64,000 nt of DNA from Actinomadura kijaniata NBRC 14229 (GCF_001552175.1 NZ_BCQR01000012.1:1-64000); one strand, 5' to 3'. Counted from the stretch's first letter, positions 34,045 to 42,536 are shown. Numbers and translations: made by a program. The notes: generated by a model not told the origin, from the letters alone.

Positions 34045-34397
34045 CACTTCCGGGTGCGTCCGGCTGTGTGGTGGATCGTGATGACCTGGTCGATACCGGT
34101 GACGGCCAGCGTCGATCGCACCTGGCCGGCGGGGTTGAGCAGCACCAGGCGGCCGCCGGCCCGGGTCAGTCGCCGCCACCAGATCACCAGCAGCCCCAGC
34201 CCGGCCAGGCTGGTGAAGGTCAGGTGCGCCAGCTCCAGCGCCACCGATGCGCCCAGCACTCCTGCCACCGCACTGGCCAACTCGGCGTCCAGTAGACCGG
34301 TGGTGGTGTGGTCCAGCTCCCCGGTCAGACCCACCACCAGCCATCCCTGCCGGCGCTCCACCCGTACCGCCAGTCCTGGCGACTGGTTCCCCGTCAC
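34002..34397 (-). CDS. STAS-domain protein (anti-sigma factor antagonist-like)
   Basis: A 131-residue protein with a STAS domain (VGLTGELDHTTTGLLDAELA, then VALELAHLTFTSLAGLGLL). In SpoIIAA-type antagonists the loop reads D-S-S-G and the first Ser is phosphorylated by the anti-sigma kinase; here it is S-L-A-G, so the phosphosite is absent. The C-terminal 20 residues are Pro-rich. GTG at 34397. No sigma or anti-sigma gene is nearby. It may bind its partner constitutively. Confidence 0.78.
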   Translation of the reverse strand: MTGNQSPGLAVRVERRQGWLVVGLTGELDHTTTGLLDAELASAVAGVLGASVALELAHLTFTSLAGLGLLVIWWRRLTRAGGRLVLLNPAGQVRSTLAVTGIDQVITIHHTAGRTRKCHRPPLPPSPEPLA

Positions 34398-34658
34398 CCT
34401 GTCACCGCCTCCCGCCGCCGCCTTGTGCCGCGCACCTTGCCCACTTAACGCCCGATGGAACTAGGTCTCGTGACGCATTGGTGACCGAGCGCATTCCTGC
34501 CGCCGGACGCGACCTCTCGCGGCCGGCCGACGCGCACAGGTGTCCGCCGCTCGGTGCCAGGGGACGGAGCGGAGTGCTGCAACTCGTCGTCTCATTCCGT
34601 TGACGAGATGTCCCGTGGCCCATGAACTGCCTGCAAGGGGGGATGCATCGAGTAGATC

Positions 34659-34674
34659 GTCAAAGAGATTTGAC
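34659..34674. promoter_or_regulatory. Palindromic operator, copy 1
   Basis: GTCAAAGAGATTTGAC: perfect six-base arms GTCAAA / TTTGAC around four bases. It starts exactly 28 bases before the second copy. Confidence 0.75.
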
Positions 34675-34686
34675 AGTGGCAGGAGT

Positions 34687-34702
34687 GTCAAATACGTTTG
34701 AC
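34687..34702. promoter_or_regulatory. Palindromic operator, copy 2
   Basis: GTCAAATACGTTTGAC: the same arms around TACG, extended by T-A pairing inside. It ends two bases before the HTH gene start, so bound protein would block initiation or transcription directly. Confidence 0.75.
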
Positions 34703-34704
34703 GC

Positions 34705-34920
34705 GTGGCTGAACGTATCGATGTCCCGGGGCCGGAGGATCCGGCGGACGCGCTCGCTGCGGTCGTCGCGTTGCGGCGGCTGGCCGACCGGCTGGAACGC
34801 GCGGCCGTGACGCGGGCGATCGAGCAGGGCTGGTCCTGGGCGCAGGTCGCCCAGGCACTCGGCATCACCCGTCAGGCGGCACACCACCGGCATGGCCCCA
34901 AGCGGGCCGGCGACCAGTGA
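34705..34920 (+). CDS. Small helix-turn-helix protein
   Basis: A 71-residue DNA-binding protein. The HTH is AAVTRAIEQGWSWAQVAQAL-GITRQAAHHRHG, about residues 32-65. GTG at 34705 is the only possible start, because an in-frame stop lies at 34699-34701 and no Shine-Dalgarno sequence is at a proper distance; the mRNA may be leaderless. Two palindromes GTCAAA-N4-TTTGAC lie just upstream, so autoregulation is likely. It stands 13 bases before the Clp-N gene in one unit. Confidence 0.8.
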   Translation: MAERIDVPGPEDPADALAAVVALRRLADRLERAAVTRAIEQGWSWAQVAQALGITRQAAHHRHGPKRAGDQ

Positions 34921-34933
34921 AGGAGCAGGGCCG

Positions 34934-35443
34934 ATGAGACTTCCTCGCCCCATGCAGGACGTCAAGACGATGAACGCGCTGCTGAACGGCGCCGAGAGGC
35001 ACGCCCTGGAAGCGGGTGAGAACGTGCCCGGCCCCGAGCACCTGCTGCTGTCGGCGCTGGCGCTGCCCGACGGTTCGGCGCGGCGCGCGTTCCAGCGGGT
35101 GGGGGCCGAACCGGACGGGCTGCGCGCGGCGATCGACCAGGTCCACGCCGAGGCGCTGGCGATGATCGGCGTCCGGTCGGCGCACGAGCAGGAGATGGAC
35201 GAGGCGATCCGCGCCAATCCTCCTCGGGCGCGCGGTGTGATGAAGACGACCGCGACCGCGCAGGAGGCGTTCCAGGCGGCGACCAAGCAGGCCAAGGCCG
35301 ACAGGTCCGCGCTGCTGGGCGCGCACTTCGTGGCCGCCGTGGCGGAGCTCAAGGAGGGGACCGCGCCCAGGGCCCTGCGGGCGATGGGCATCGACCCGTC
35401 GGCGCTCGCCCACGCCGCCCGCCAGGAGATCCACGGCGACTGA
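34934..35443 (+). CDS. Stand-alone Clp N-terminal (Clp R) domain protein
   Basis: A 169-residue protein built from two Clp R repeats: LLNGAERHALEAGENVPGPE and EHLLLSALALP first, then AQEAFQAATKQAKADRSALL with GAHFVAAVAEL. No AAA+ module follows. In ClpC/ClpA this domain binds adaptors and substrates, so a free copy could act as adaptor, decoy or anti-adaptor for the protease, or sense damaged protein for the HTH partner (inference). ATG at 34934 follows AAGGAG. Confidence 0.85.
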   Translation: MRLPRPMQDVKTMNALLNGAERHALEAGENVPGPEHLLLSALALPDGSARRAFQRVGAEPDGLRAAIDQVHAEALAMIGVRSAHEQEMDEAIRANPPRARGVMKTTATAQEAFQAATKQAKADRSALLGAHFVAAVAELKEGTAPRALRAMGIDPSALAHAARQEIHGD

Positions 35444-35452
35444 CCCGGCACG

Positions 35453-35494
35453 CGCACCGCAGGGTCGCGGTCGAGACCGCGACTCTGCGGTGCG
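35453..35494 (+). terminator. Terminator after the Clp-N gene
   Basis: Twenty-base arms (35453-35472 with 35475-35494), one G-T pair, minimal loop, starting nine bases after the stop. Confidence 0.75.
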
Positions 35495-35534
35495 TCCAAC
35501 ACGGCCGGGACGACGCCTCCAACGGATCGTGGAC

Positions 35535-35669
35535 ATGCCGCACGGGTCCGTGCGGGTCGCCGGGCTGGACTGCGACGGACTGCCGGTGGGGAACCGGGCG
35601 GTGCTGGACGTGCCGACGATGGCCTGGCTCAAGGTCCCGCTCGGGCCGGAGGGGCCCCACGAGGAGTGA
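35535..35669 (+). other. Possible short remnant reading frame
   Basis: A 44-codon frame (MPHGSVRVAGLDCDGLPVGN...) with actinobacterial codon use but no ribosome-binding site and no family that I recognise. It may be the tail of a lost gene. The rest of the stretch 35495-35736 shows nothing else. Confidence 0.25.
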
Positions 35670-35736
35670 GCGGACGTCCCCTGGGCGGACGGCACCGTGC
35701 GGCGAAAGGGCGCAAATCCGATTAACCTTGGCGGTT

Positions 35737-36579
35737 GTGGCGTTCCTGCCCCCCGAACCCCGGCCCCCGGCCCCGCTCGCCGGTCCTCCCTACGGACCGC
35801 CCGCCGGGCCGGTATCCGCCCCGCCCGCACGCGGAACCGTCCTCGGCCTGCACTCCCGCCAGTGGATGGTCGTGGCGCTCGTGCTGGGCTGCTGCTACCT
35901 GGCGTTCAGCGCGGTCGGGATCGGCGGCGCGTGGGTGACGCTGAACCGCGAGCCGACCAACGCCGAGCTGCAGCGCGCCGCCAACGCCGAGGTCGCGCGC
36001 CGCTGGCGGGCCTGGCCCGCGGGACGGATCTTCCCCGAGCGGCTGGCGTACGAGGTGGACGGCGGGCGCAGCGAGTTCGCGTCGCGGCTGGGGATCTCCG
36101 GGGACTCCAGGTGTGAGAGCGGCGTGGACGTCGAGCTCGGGGCGGTGCTGCGCAGGCACGGGTGCCGGGCGGTGCTGCGGGCCACCTACGCCGACGCGTT
36201 GCAGGGCGTGGTGGTGACGGTCGGGGTGGCGGCGTTCCCCGACCCGTGGAAGGCGGACGCGGCGTTCCGGGAGATCCCGGCGTCGACGCGGTCCAAGGGC
36301 GGGCAGGGGGTGCGGCCCGCGCTGCGGGCGCTCGCGTTCCCGGGGACCGCGGCGGCGCGGTTCACCGACCTGGCGCGGCAGGACCGGACGTCGGACCGCG
36401 GCGGCCCGTACGTGGTGCTGACGGTGTCGGGGCAGGCCGACGGCCGCCCGGCGGCGGCGGTGCCGGAGGACCGGCCGGACGAGCCCTTCCTGCCGGCGCC
36501 GCAGCTGGCGCGGGCGGTCGCGAAGCCGCTGTCGGTGACGGCGCTGCCGGACTGTTCGAAACGTGAGTGGCGGTGTTGA
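35737..36579 (+). CDS. Single-TM protein paired with mycosin, copy 1
   Basis: About 280 residues: a Pro-rich cytoplasmic N-terminus, one transmembrane helix (WMVVALVLGCCYLAFSAVGI) and an extracellular domain of about 200 residues. The domain opens with RRWRAWPAGRIFPERLAYEV and contains Cys residues (SRCESG, RHGCRA, end CSKREWRC). It is clearly homologous to the protein at 37820-38578. GTG 35737 or TTG 35728 could start it; neither has a good ribosome-binding site. Its stop overlaps the following mycosin start (TGATG), which implies the two act together. Confidence 0.75.
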   Translation: MAFLPPEPRPPAPLAGPPYGPPAGPVSAPPARGTVLGLHSRQWMVVALVLGCCYLAFSAVGIGGAWVTLNREPTNAELQRAANAEVARRWRAWPAGRIFPERLAYEVDGGRSEFASRLGISGDSRCESGVDVELGAVLRRHGCRAVLRATYADALQGVVVTVGVAAFPDPWKADAAFREIPASTRSKGGQGVRPALRALAFPGTAAARFTDLARQDRTSDRGGPYVVLTVSGQADGRPAAAVPEDRPDEPFLPAPQLARAVAKPLSVTALPDCSKREWRC

Positions 36580-37823
36580 TGCGGGGCGCCTCGTTGGTGG
36601 GGGCGGTGGCGTTGGGGGCCGCCGCCGTGCTGGTGCCGGTGGGGTCCGCGGGCGCCGACGAGGTGCGGGACCGGCAGCGGCCGATGCTGCGGACGCTGGA
36701 GCTGGAGAACGCCTGGAAGACCACCAGGGGTGAGGGCGTGACCGTCGCCGTGGTGGACTCGGGGGTGGACGCGCGCCAGGCGGACCTGAAGGGCGTGGTC
36801 ACCACCGGGCCGAACATGCTGTCGGCGATCGACGGCTCCGCGACGCCCACGCGGCAGCACGGCACGGGCATGGCGTCGCTGATCGCCGGGCGGGGGCACG
36901 GGCCCGGCGGCCGGAACGGCGTGATCGGTGTCGCGCCGGGGTCGCGGGTGCTGTCCATCCGGGCGATCGCCGAGCCCGAGGACGCCTCCTACCGGCTGTA
37001 CCGGTCGTCCGGCCGCGCCGAGGACGCCGTGGCGCGCGGCATCCGGTACGCCGTGGACCACGGCGCGGACGTCATCAACCTGTCGCTCGGCAAGTACCGG
37101 GCGAACCCCGAGGAGCGCGAGGCGATCGCCTACGCCATCGGCAAGGGCGTGGTGGTCGTGGCGGCGGCGGGCAACGACGGCGACAACGAGCGCCGCCGCG
37201 ACGACAAGGGGTTCACGCCGTTCTCCTACCCGGCCGGGTACCCGGGGGTCGTGGCGGTCGCGGCGACGCGGCCGTCGCACGGGCACGCGCCGTTCTCCAA
37301 CCGCAACTACTCGGTGCTGGTGGCCGCGCCCGGCGACCGGGTGGTGACGGCGGGGCCGGGCGGGCAGTACTTCCTCGGCTCGGGGACCAGCCAGGCCAGC
37401 GCGGTCGTGGCGGGTGTGGCGGCGCTGATCCGGGCCAGGCACCGCAGGCTGCCGCCGCCGCTGGTCGCGCAGGCGCTGATCGCCGGATCGAGGTACGGGC
37501 CGAGCGGGGGCTACGACCCGGAGGTCGGGTTCGGCGAGGTGAACGCGGTGCGCGCGCTGGCCGCCGCCGACTCGCTGACCGCGCCGGGCCGGGGGGCCGC
37601 GGCCGGGAAGGCCGCCGGGCAGCGGTTCGGGACCGCCGCGCCCGAGCCGGTCGAGGTGATCGACCATCCGTTCTGGGTGCGGCCGGTGATCGGGGTCGTC
37701 GTGGTCGGCGGGGTCGCCGGTACGGCCGGGGCGGTGCTGGTCACGGTGCTGCTGGCGCGGCGCAACCCGCGCTCCCCGGAACCGCCGCGCCGGGAGACGC
37801 CCGTCGGGCCGCACCCCTGGTGA
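36579..37823 (+). CDS. Mycosin-type subtilisin protease, copy 1
   Basis: A 414-residue S8 serine protease with a signal peptide (SLVGAVALGAAAVLVPVGSAGA), catalytic Asp in VAVVDSGVDA, His in QHGTGMASLIAG and Ser in GSGTSQASAVVAG. A C-terminal transmembrane helix (VIGVVVVGGVAGTAGAVLVTVLL) and short basic tail anchor it, the layout of type VII secretion-associated mycosins. ATG at 36579 overlaps the preceding stop; an upstream GTG at 36567 is possible. No EccB-E or Esx genes are nearby. Confidence 0.9.
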   Translation: MRGASLVGAVALGAAAVLVPVGSAGADEVRDRQRPMLRTLELENAWKTTRGEGVTVAVVDSGVDARQADLKGVVTTGPNMLSAIDGSATPTRQHGTGMASLIAGRGHGPGGRNGVIGVAPGSRVLSIRAIAEPEDASYRLYRSSGRAEDAVARGIRYAVDHGADVINLSLGKYRANPEEREAIAYAIGKGVVVVAAAGNDGDNERRRDDKGFTPFSYPAGYPGVVAVAATRPSHGHAPFSNRNYSVLVAAPGDRVVTAGPGGQYFLGSGTSQASAVVAGVAALIRARHRRLPPPLVAQALIAGSRYGPSGGYDPEVGFGEVNAVRALAAADSLTAPGRGAAAGKAAGQRFGTAAPEPVEVIDHPFWVRPVIGVVVVGGVAGTAGAVLVTVLLARRNPRSPEPPRRETPVGPHPW

Positions 37824-38578
37824 CCCGCGGGTCGGCTACGCTCCGCAGCGTGCCGCGCGACGATCATCCTGCTTCCTCCCGGACCCGCACGGTCGTCGCC
37901 GCCGTGACCGCCGCGGGCTGCCTGGCGGTTCTGGGGGTCGCGGGGTGGCGGCTGACCGGGGAACTCGTCCGCGACCCGACGCCGGGGGAACGCGCCGCCG
38001 CGTCCGCCGCCGAGATCGCCGCCCGGTACCGGTCGTGGCCCGCGGGGCGGATCTTCCCCGAGCGGCTGCCGTACACGCTGGTCGGGGGCGCGGCCGAGAC
38101 CGCGGCGCGGGTGGGGATCGATCCGGGGACCGGATGCTCGGCGGCGGTGGATCCGCAGCTCAGCGGGACGTTGACGGTGCGGGGGTGCCGGGCGGCGCTG
38201 CGCGCCACGTACCTGGACCAGATGCAGGGGCTGGCGGCGACGGTCGGGGTGGTGGCGTTCCCCGACGTGAACGCCGCCCGGGACGCCGCGCGGTGGTTCC
38301 CCGCCGACCAGCGCGGGCCGGGGCTGCGGGCGCTGCCGTTCCCGGGGTCGGTGGTGGCGCGGTTCGGGGACGCGGCGCGGCAGGCCTCGGCGGTCCGGCA
38401 CGGCGGGCCGTACGTGGTGGCGGCGACGGTGGGGTACACCGACGGGCGCCCGGCGATCGGGGCGCGGCAGCAGCAGCGGGACCCGGCGGCGCTGGGGCCG
38501 CAGCTGGCGGAGGGGGTCCTGCGGCGGCTCACCGCGCCGAAGGCCGTGCGTTGCGGTACGGCGGAGTGGGTGTGTTGA
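37820..38578 (+). CDS. Single-TM protein paired with mycosin, copy 2
   Basis: About 252 residues, paralogous to the gene at 35737-36579: one N-terminal helix (TVVAAVTAAGCLAVLGVAGW), then ARYRSWPAGRIFPERLPYTL and a similar extracellular domain with Cys at comparable places and the end CGTAEWVC. GTG at 37820 overlaps the stop of the preceding mycosin (GTGA); GTG 37850 is an alternative. It is coupled by overlap to the following mycosin. No known domain is recognised. Confidence 0.75.
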   Translation: MTRGSATLRSVPRDDHPASSRTRTVVAAVTAAGCLAVLGVAGWRLTGELVRDPTPGERAAASAAEIAARYRSWPAGRIFPERLPYTLVGGAAETAARVGIDPGTGCSAAVDPQLSGTLTVRGCRAALRATYLDQMQGLAATVGVVAFPDVNAARDAARWFPADQRGPGLRALPFPGSVVARFGDAARQASAVRHGGPYVVAATVGYTDGRPAIGARQQQRDPAALGPQLAEGVLRRLTAPKAVRCGTAEWVC

Positions 38579-39753
38579 GGCGCTGGGGGATCCTGGCGGC
38601 GCTGGCGGTCGTGGTGCCGTTCGCGCCGCCCGCGCACGCCGACACCGTGCGGGACGCGACGATGCCGGTGCTGGAGTCGCTGAACGTCCCGCGGGCGTGG
38701 ACGCTCAGCCGGGGACGCGGGGTGACCGTGGCGGTGCTGGACTCCGGCGTCGACCCGACGCAGGCCGACCTGGTGGGCTCGGTGACGGTGGGACCCGACT
38801 ACACGCGCGGCGCGAACCCGCCCGGCGTCGCGCCGAAACGGCTGCACGGCACGAACATGGCGTCCATCATCGCCGGTCACGGGCATGGTCCGGGCAACGC
38901 CGACGGGATGATGGGGGTGGCCCCGGAGGCGCGGCTGCTGGCGCTGCGGGTGATCCTGGACCGGGACGAGCCGGGGTTCGCGTCGTTCGGCGGGGACTCG
39001 CGGTACGAGGGCACGATCGCCCAGGGGATCCGGTACGCGGTGGACCACGGCGCCGACGTGATCAACCTGTCGCTCGGGCGGACCTACCCCACGCGCGCCG
39101 AACGCGAGGCCGTCGCCCACGCGATCCGGCGGGGCGTGGTGGTCGTGGCGGCGGCGGGCAACGGCGGCGCCGCGGGGAGGGCGCGGCGCGGCGGGCACGC
39201 GGTGTTCACGTACCCGGCGTCGTTCCCCGGGGTGATCTCGGTGGCGGCCGTGGACGCGCGGGGCGGGCACGCGGGGTTCTCGAACCGGAACTCGGCGGTG
39301 GTGGTGTCGGCCCCCGGCGTGCGGATCGTCGGGGCGGGACCGGGGGACCGGTACTGGGTGGGGGACGGGACGAGCCCGGCGACGGCGTTCGTGTCGGGGG
39401 TGGCGGCGCTGATCCGCTCCCGCCATCCCGGGCTGCCGCCCGCGCTGGTCACCCAGGCCATCACGGCGAGCGCGCAACGGCGCCCGCCCGGCGGCTACGA
39501 CCTGGGCGTGGGCTTCGGCCGGGTGGACGCGTACGCGGCGCTGCGGGAGGCCGCCCGCCTGGCCGGGGCGCGCGCCGAGGGCCTCGGCCTGCCGGGGGAG
39601 CGGCGCTTCACCGGCGAGGATCCCGAGCCGGTCCGGGTCGTGCACCGCGACGGCGGCCTGATCACCGCCTACGCCGTCGCCTGCCTGATCGCCGGGACGG
39701 GCCTGGCGACCGCCCTGACGATCCTGGCCAGAGCACGCCGGTCCGGGAGGTGA
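38572..39753 (+). CDS. Mycosin-type subtilisin protease, copy 2
   Basis: A 393-residue S8 protease with a signal peptide (ILAALAVVVPFAPPAHA), catalytic Asp in VAVLDSGVDP, His in LHGTNMASIIAG and Ser in DGTSPATAFVSG, followed by a C-terminal membrane helix (YAVACLIAGTGLATALTIL). GTG at 38572 overlaps the preceding gene; the inner TTG 38575 is possible. It closely resembles the mycosin two genes upstream, so the whole pair was duplicated. Confidence 0.9.
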   Translation: MLRRWGILAALAVVVPFAPPAHADTVRDATMPVLESLNVPRAWTLSRGRGVTVAVLDSGVDPTQADLVGSVTVGPDYTRGANPPGVAPKRLHGTNMASIIAGHGHGPGNADGMMGVAPEARLLALRVILDRDEPGFASFGGDSRYEGTIAQGIRYAVDHGADVINLSLGRTYPTRAEREAVAHAIRRGVVVVAAAGNGGAAGRARRGGHAVFTYPASFPGVISVAAVDARGGHAGFSNRNSAVVVSAPGVRIVGAGPGDRYWVGDGTSPATAFVSGVAALIRSRHPGLPPALVTQAITASAQRRPPGGYDLGVGFGRVDAYAALREAARLAGARAEGLGLPGERRFTGEDPEPVRVVHRDGGLITAYAVACLIAGTGLATALTILARARRSGR

Positions 39754-39781
39754 CCGCGCCCGGACCGGCGCGGGCGGGGTC

Positions 39782-39823
39782 CCGCCGTCCTCCGGCCGAG
39801 ACCCGGGGTCCGGAGGACGGCGG
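39782..39823. terminator. Bidirectional terminator
   Basis: Perfect 14-base stem CCGCCGTCCTCCGG / CCGGAGGACGGCGG with a 14-base loop, between the convergent mycosin and permease genes. Confidence 0.75.
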
Positions 39824-39835
39824 AGCGCGAGGGGA

Positions 39836-41224
39836 TCAGGGCGTGGACCCGGCCGGGCGGGTCGGTACCTCCACCGGGTGCGGTGTCCCGGCGTCGGCGA
39901 CCACGACCGGGCGGCGGCCCAGGTGGTGGAAGACCAGGTTCAGCACGAGGGCGGTGACGCTGCCCGCGCTGATGCCCGAGTGCAGCACCACCACCGCCCA
40001 GTCGGGGAAGCGGTCGTAGAACGTCGGCACGCACACCGGGATCAGGCCGATGCCGAGGGACGCCGCGACGATGACGGTGTTGGCGTTGTCGGCGAAGTCG
40101 ACCTGCGTCAGGGTGCGGACGCCGCCCGCCGCGACCGTCCCGAACATCACGATCGCCGCGCCGCCCAGCACCGGGGCCGGGATCGCCGCGACCACCGCGC
40201 CCGCCACCGGGAACAGGCCCAGCACGACCAGGATGCCGCCCGAGCACGCCACCACCCAGCGGCTCTTGACGCCGGTCAGCCCGACCAGCCCGACGTTCTG
40301 CGCGAACGCCGTCTGCGGGAACGCGTTGCACACCCCGGCCAGCGCGGTCGAGGCGGCGTCGGCGCGCAGGCCGTCGGTGAGGCGGCGGGAGTCGACGGGA
40401 CGTTCGGTGATCTCGGCGACGGCCAGGATGTCGCCGGTCGTCTCGGTCATCGCGACCAGCATCACCACGACCATCGCCACGATCGCCGCCGGCTCGAACG
40501 TCGGCGCCCCGAAGTGCAGCGGGGCGGCCGCCCCGAACCATCCGGCGTCGGCCACCCCCGAGAAGTCCGCCCGGCCCAGCGGGACCGCGACCAGCGTCCC
40601 GGCCACGATGCCGAGCAGCACGCTCGCGCGGCACAGGAAGCCGCTGGAGATCCGTTGCAGCGCCAGCACCGCGACGGTGACGCCGCCCGCCAGCGCGATG
40701 TTGACCGGGTCGCCGAAACCGGGGGAGCCCGCGCCGCCCGCGGCCCACCGCACCGCGACCGGCATCAGCGACACCCCGATCAGCAGGATGATCGTTCCGG
40801 TGACGACCGGCGGGAAGAACCGCAGCAGCCGTCCGAACAGCGGCGCGACCGCCACCGCCGCCAGCCCCGCGACGATCACCGCGCCGTAGACGGCGGGCAG
40901 GCCGCCCCCGGCGGTGGCGATGGCGACCATCGGGGACGCCGCCGCGAACGTCACCCCCTGCATCAGCGGCAGCCGCACCCCGAACCGCCACACGCCCACG
41001 CACTGGACCAGCGTGGCGATCCCGGAGACCAGCAGCCCGGCGTTGATGAGCAGCGCCATGTCGCGGGGCGGCAGGTGGACGGCCTGCCCGACGATCAGCG
41101 GGACGGCGATCGCCCCGGCGTACATGGCGACGACGTGCTGCAGGCCGAAGGCGAGGAGCTGCCGCGTCGGCGGGACCTCGTCGACGGGATGGCGGGGAAC
41201 GGGTGTGCGGGCCGTGCGGGCCAT
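39836..41224 (-). CDS. NCS2-family xanthine/uracil permease
   Basis: A 462-residue membrane transporter with about fourteen hydrophobic segments. The N-terminal QHVVAMYAGAIAVP and the AFAQNVGLVGLTGVKSR stretch identify the nucleobase:cation symporter-2 family, xanthine/urate branch. ATG at 41224 follows GGAGGTGG. The divergent PucR-type regulator supports a purine-catabolism role. The final 30 residues are soluble. Confidence 0.92.
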   Translation of the reverse strand: MARTARTPVPRHPVDEVPPTRQLLAFGLQHVVAMYAGAIAVPLIVGQAVHLPPRDMALLINAGLLVSGIATLVQCVGVWRFGVRLPLMQGVTFAAASPMVAIATAGGGLPAVYGAVIVAGLAAVAVAPLFGRLLRFFPPVVTGTIILLIGVSLMPVAVRWAAGGAGSPGFGDPVNIALAGGVTVAVLALQRISSGFLCRASVLLGIVAGTLVAVPLGRADFSGVADAGWFGAAAPLHFGAPTFEPAAIVAMVVVMLVAMTETTGDILAVAEITERPVDSRRLTDGLRADAASTALAGVCNAFPQTAFAQNVGLVGLTGVKSRWVVACSGGILVVLGLFPVAGAVVAAIPAPVLGGAAIVMFGTVAAGGVRTLTQVDFADNANTVIVAASLGIGLIPVCVPTFYDRFPDWAVVVLHSGISAGSVTALVLNLVFHHLGRRPVVVADAGTPHPVEVPTRPAGSTP

Positions 41225-41370
41225 GCGGCCACCTCCATGCCGTTGCCGGTTTGGAGTATGGAAACCCGCCGTCCGCGCGTTCGTCAGCGGAGGAAGCTCC
41301 GGAAACGGGCGCATGACCGGGGCGTAACTCCGTACTTCCGTACAAGAAGTTCGTTTCGTACCGTGGGGCC

Positions 41371-42051
41371 GTGGTCATCAACGATCTGCTCCAGGACCCC
41401 GAACTGGGGCTGCGCCCGCTCGCCTGGGCGGAACGGCTGGACCGGCGGCTCTCCGGCGTGTTCGTCACCGACCTGCCCGATCCCACGCCCTATCTGACCG
41501 GCGGCGAACTGGTGCTGACCGGTCTGATGTGGCGGCGCGGCCCCTACGACTCCGACCCGTTCGTGTCCGGGCTGGCCGGGCGCGGCGTGACCGCGCTGGC
41601 CGCCGGGGAGGCCGTCGTCCCGGTGCCGGACGACCTGGTGGAGGCGTGCGAGCGGCACGAGCTGCCGCTGGTCGCGGTGCCCCGCCACACCCCGCTGTCG
41701 GCGCTCATGCAGATCGTGCTGCGCCGCCTCGACCTGGAGCGGCACGGCGCCGCCCCGCCGCTCGGCTCGCACCGGGGACTGCTGGGACGGCTGCCGGAGG
41801 ACGTGCGGCGGACGTTCCGCCACCAGGTCCTCGGGCAGATCGCCGAGTACGACCGGCGCTCCCACAGCGACCTGCTCGGAACACTCCAGGTGTTCCTGGA
41901 GTGCTCGGGGTCGTGGACGGTGTGCGCGCGGCGGCTGCACATGCACGTCAACACGCTGCGGTACCGCATCAACCGGATCGAGGAGCTGACCGGACGGGAC
42001 CTGTCGTCGCTGGAGGACCGGGTGGACCTGCTGCTGGCGCTGCGGTCCTGA
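41371..42051 (+). CDS. Short PucR-family regulator
   Basis: A 226-residue protein with the PucR N-terminal ligand domain (GVFVTDLPDPTPYLTGGELVLTG) and a C-terminal PucR-type HTH (LHMHVNTLRYRINRIEELTGRDL). The central GGDEF-like domain of full-length relatives (about 500 residues) is absent. GTG at 41371. It is divergent from the permease with 146 bases between, so it is the probable regulator of purine uptake. Confidence 0.88.
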   Translation: MVINDLLQDPELGLRPLAWAERLDRRLSGVFVTDLPDPTPYLTGGELVLTGLMWRRGPYDSDPFVSGLAGRGVTALAAGEAVVPVPDDLVEACERHELPLVAVPRHTPLSALMQIVLRRLDLERHGAAPPLGSHRGLLGRLPEDVRRTFRHQVLGQIAEYDRRSHSDLLGTLQVFLECSGSWTVCARRLHMHVNTLRYRINRIEELTGRDLSSLEDRVDLLLALRS

Positions 42052-42066
42052 GCGAGAATCGGCGGC

Positions 42067-42381
42067 GTGGAACCAGAGGAGATGGGACCCGAGGAGTACG
42101 TCGAGGCCGTCCTGGACGCGGTCGAGGGCATCCCACCCGGCCGCGTCCTGTCCTACGGCGACGTGGCGGAGCTGGTCGGCGCGGGCGGGCCGCGCCAGGT
42201 GGGCCGGGTGATGTCGCTGCACGGCGGCGCCGTCCCGTGGTGGCGGGTGATCCGCGCCGACGGGAGCCCCCCGCCCGGCCACGAGATCCGGGCGCTGGAG
42301 GAGTACCGCGTGGAGGGGACCCCGCTGCGCCCGGACGGCCGCCGCGTGGACATGCGCCGCGCCCGCTGGGACGGCCGCTGA
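42067..42381 (+). CDS. Alkyltransferase-like DNA-binding protein (ATL)
   Basis: A 104-residue protein with the MGMT DNA-binding fold (YVEAVLDAVEGIPPGRVLSY, GGPRQVGRVM). The alkyl-acceptor motif PCHRV is PWWRV here, so the Cys is replaced by Trp. Such ATLs bind O6-alkylguanine without repairing it and hand the lesion to nucleotide excision repair. It sits before adnAB, as Rv3204 does in M. tuberculosis. GTG at 42067. Confidence 0.9.
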   Translation: MEPEEMGPEEYVEAVLDAVEGIPPGRVLSYGDVAELVGAGGPRQVGRVMSLHGGAVPWWRVIRADGSPPPGHEIRALEEYRVEGTPLRPDGRRVDMRRARWDGR

Positions 42382-42536
42382 CCCGCCGCCGAAGGGACGT
42401 GCGGCACGGGGCGTGCGGGCGCGGAAACATCCCGTTCCCACCGTGAGGACCGCCGGGCCGCTCGGGAACCCCGGCCCGCGCCCGCGGACCCGTTCCCCAC
42501 CCTCCGCGCCTGATCCTTACTTCCCGTAGGATTCGC

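Larger units (their letters stand above)
34398..34704. other. Intergenic region with paired palindromes
   Basis: 307 bases without a convincing gene. Its right end holds two 16-base palindromes immediately before the small HTH gene. The remainder should contain the promoters of the STAS gene (leftward) and of the HTH/Clp-N unit (rightward). Confidence 0.6.

Noticed and set aside
34402..34623. Small antisense frame as a gene
   Set aside because: No ribosome-binding site, low-complexity composition, and it overlaps a regulatory region.
35737..39753. A type VII (ESX) secretion locus
   Set aside because: Only mycosins are present. No EccB, EccC, EccD, EccE, Esx, PE/PPE-like or EspG gene was found on either side.
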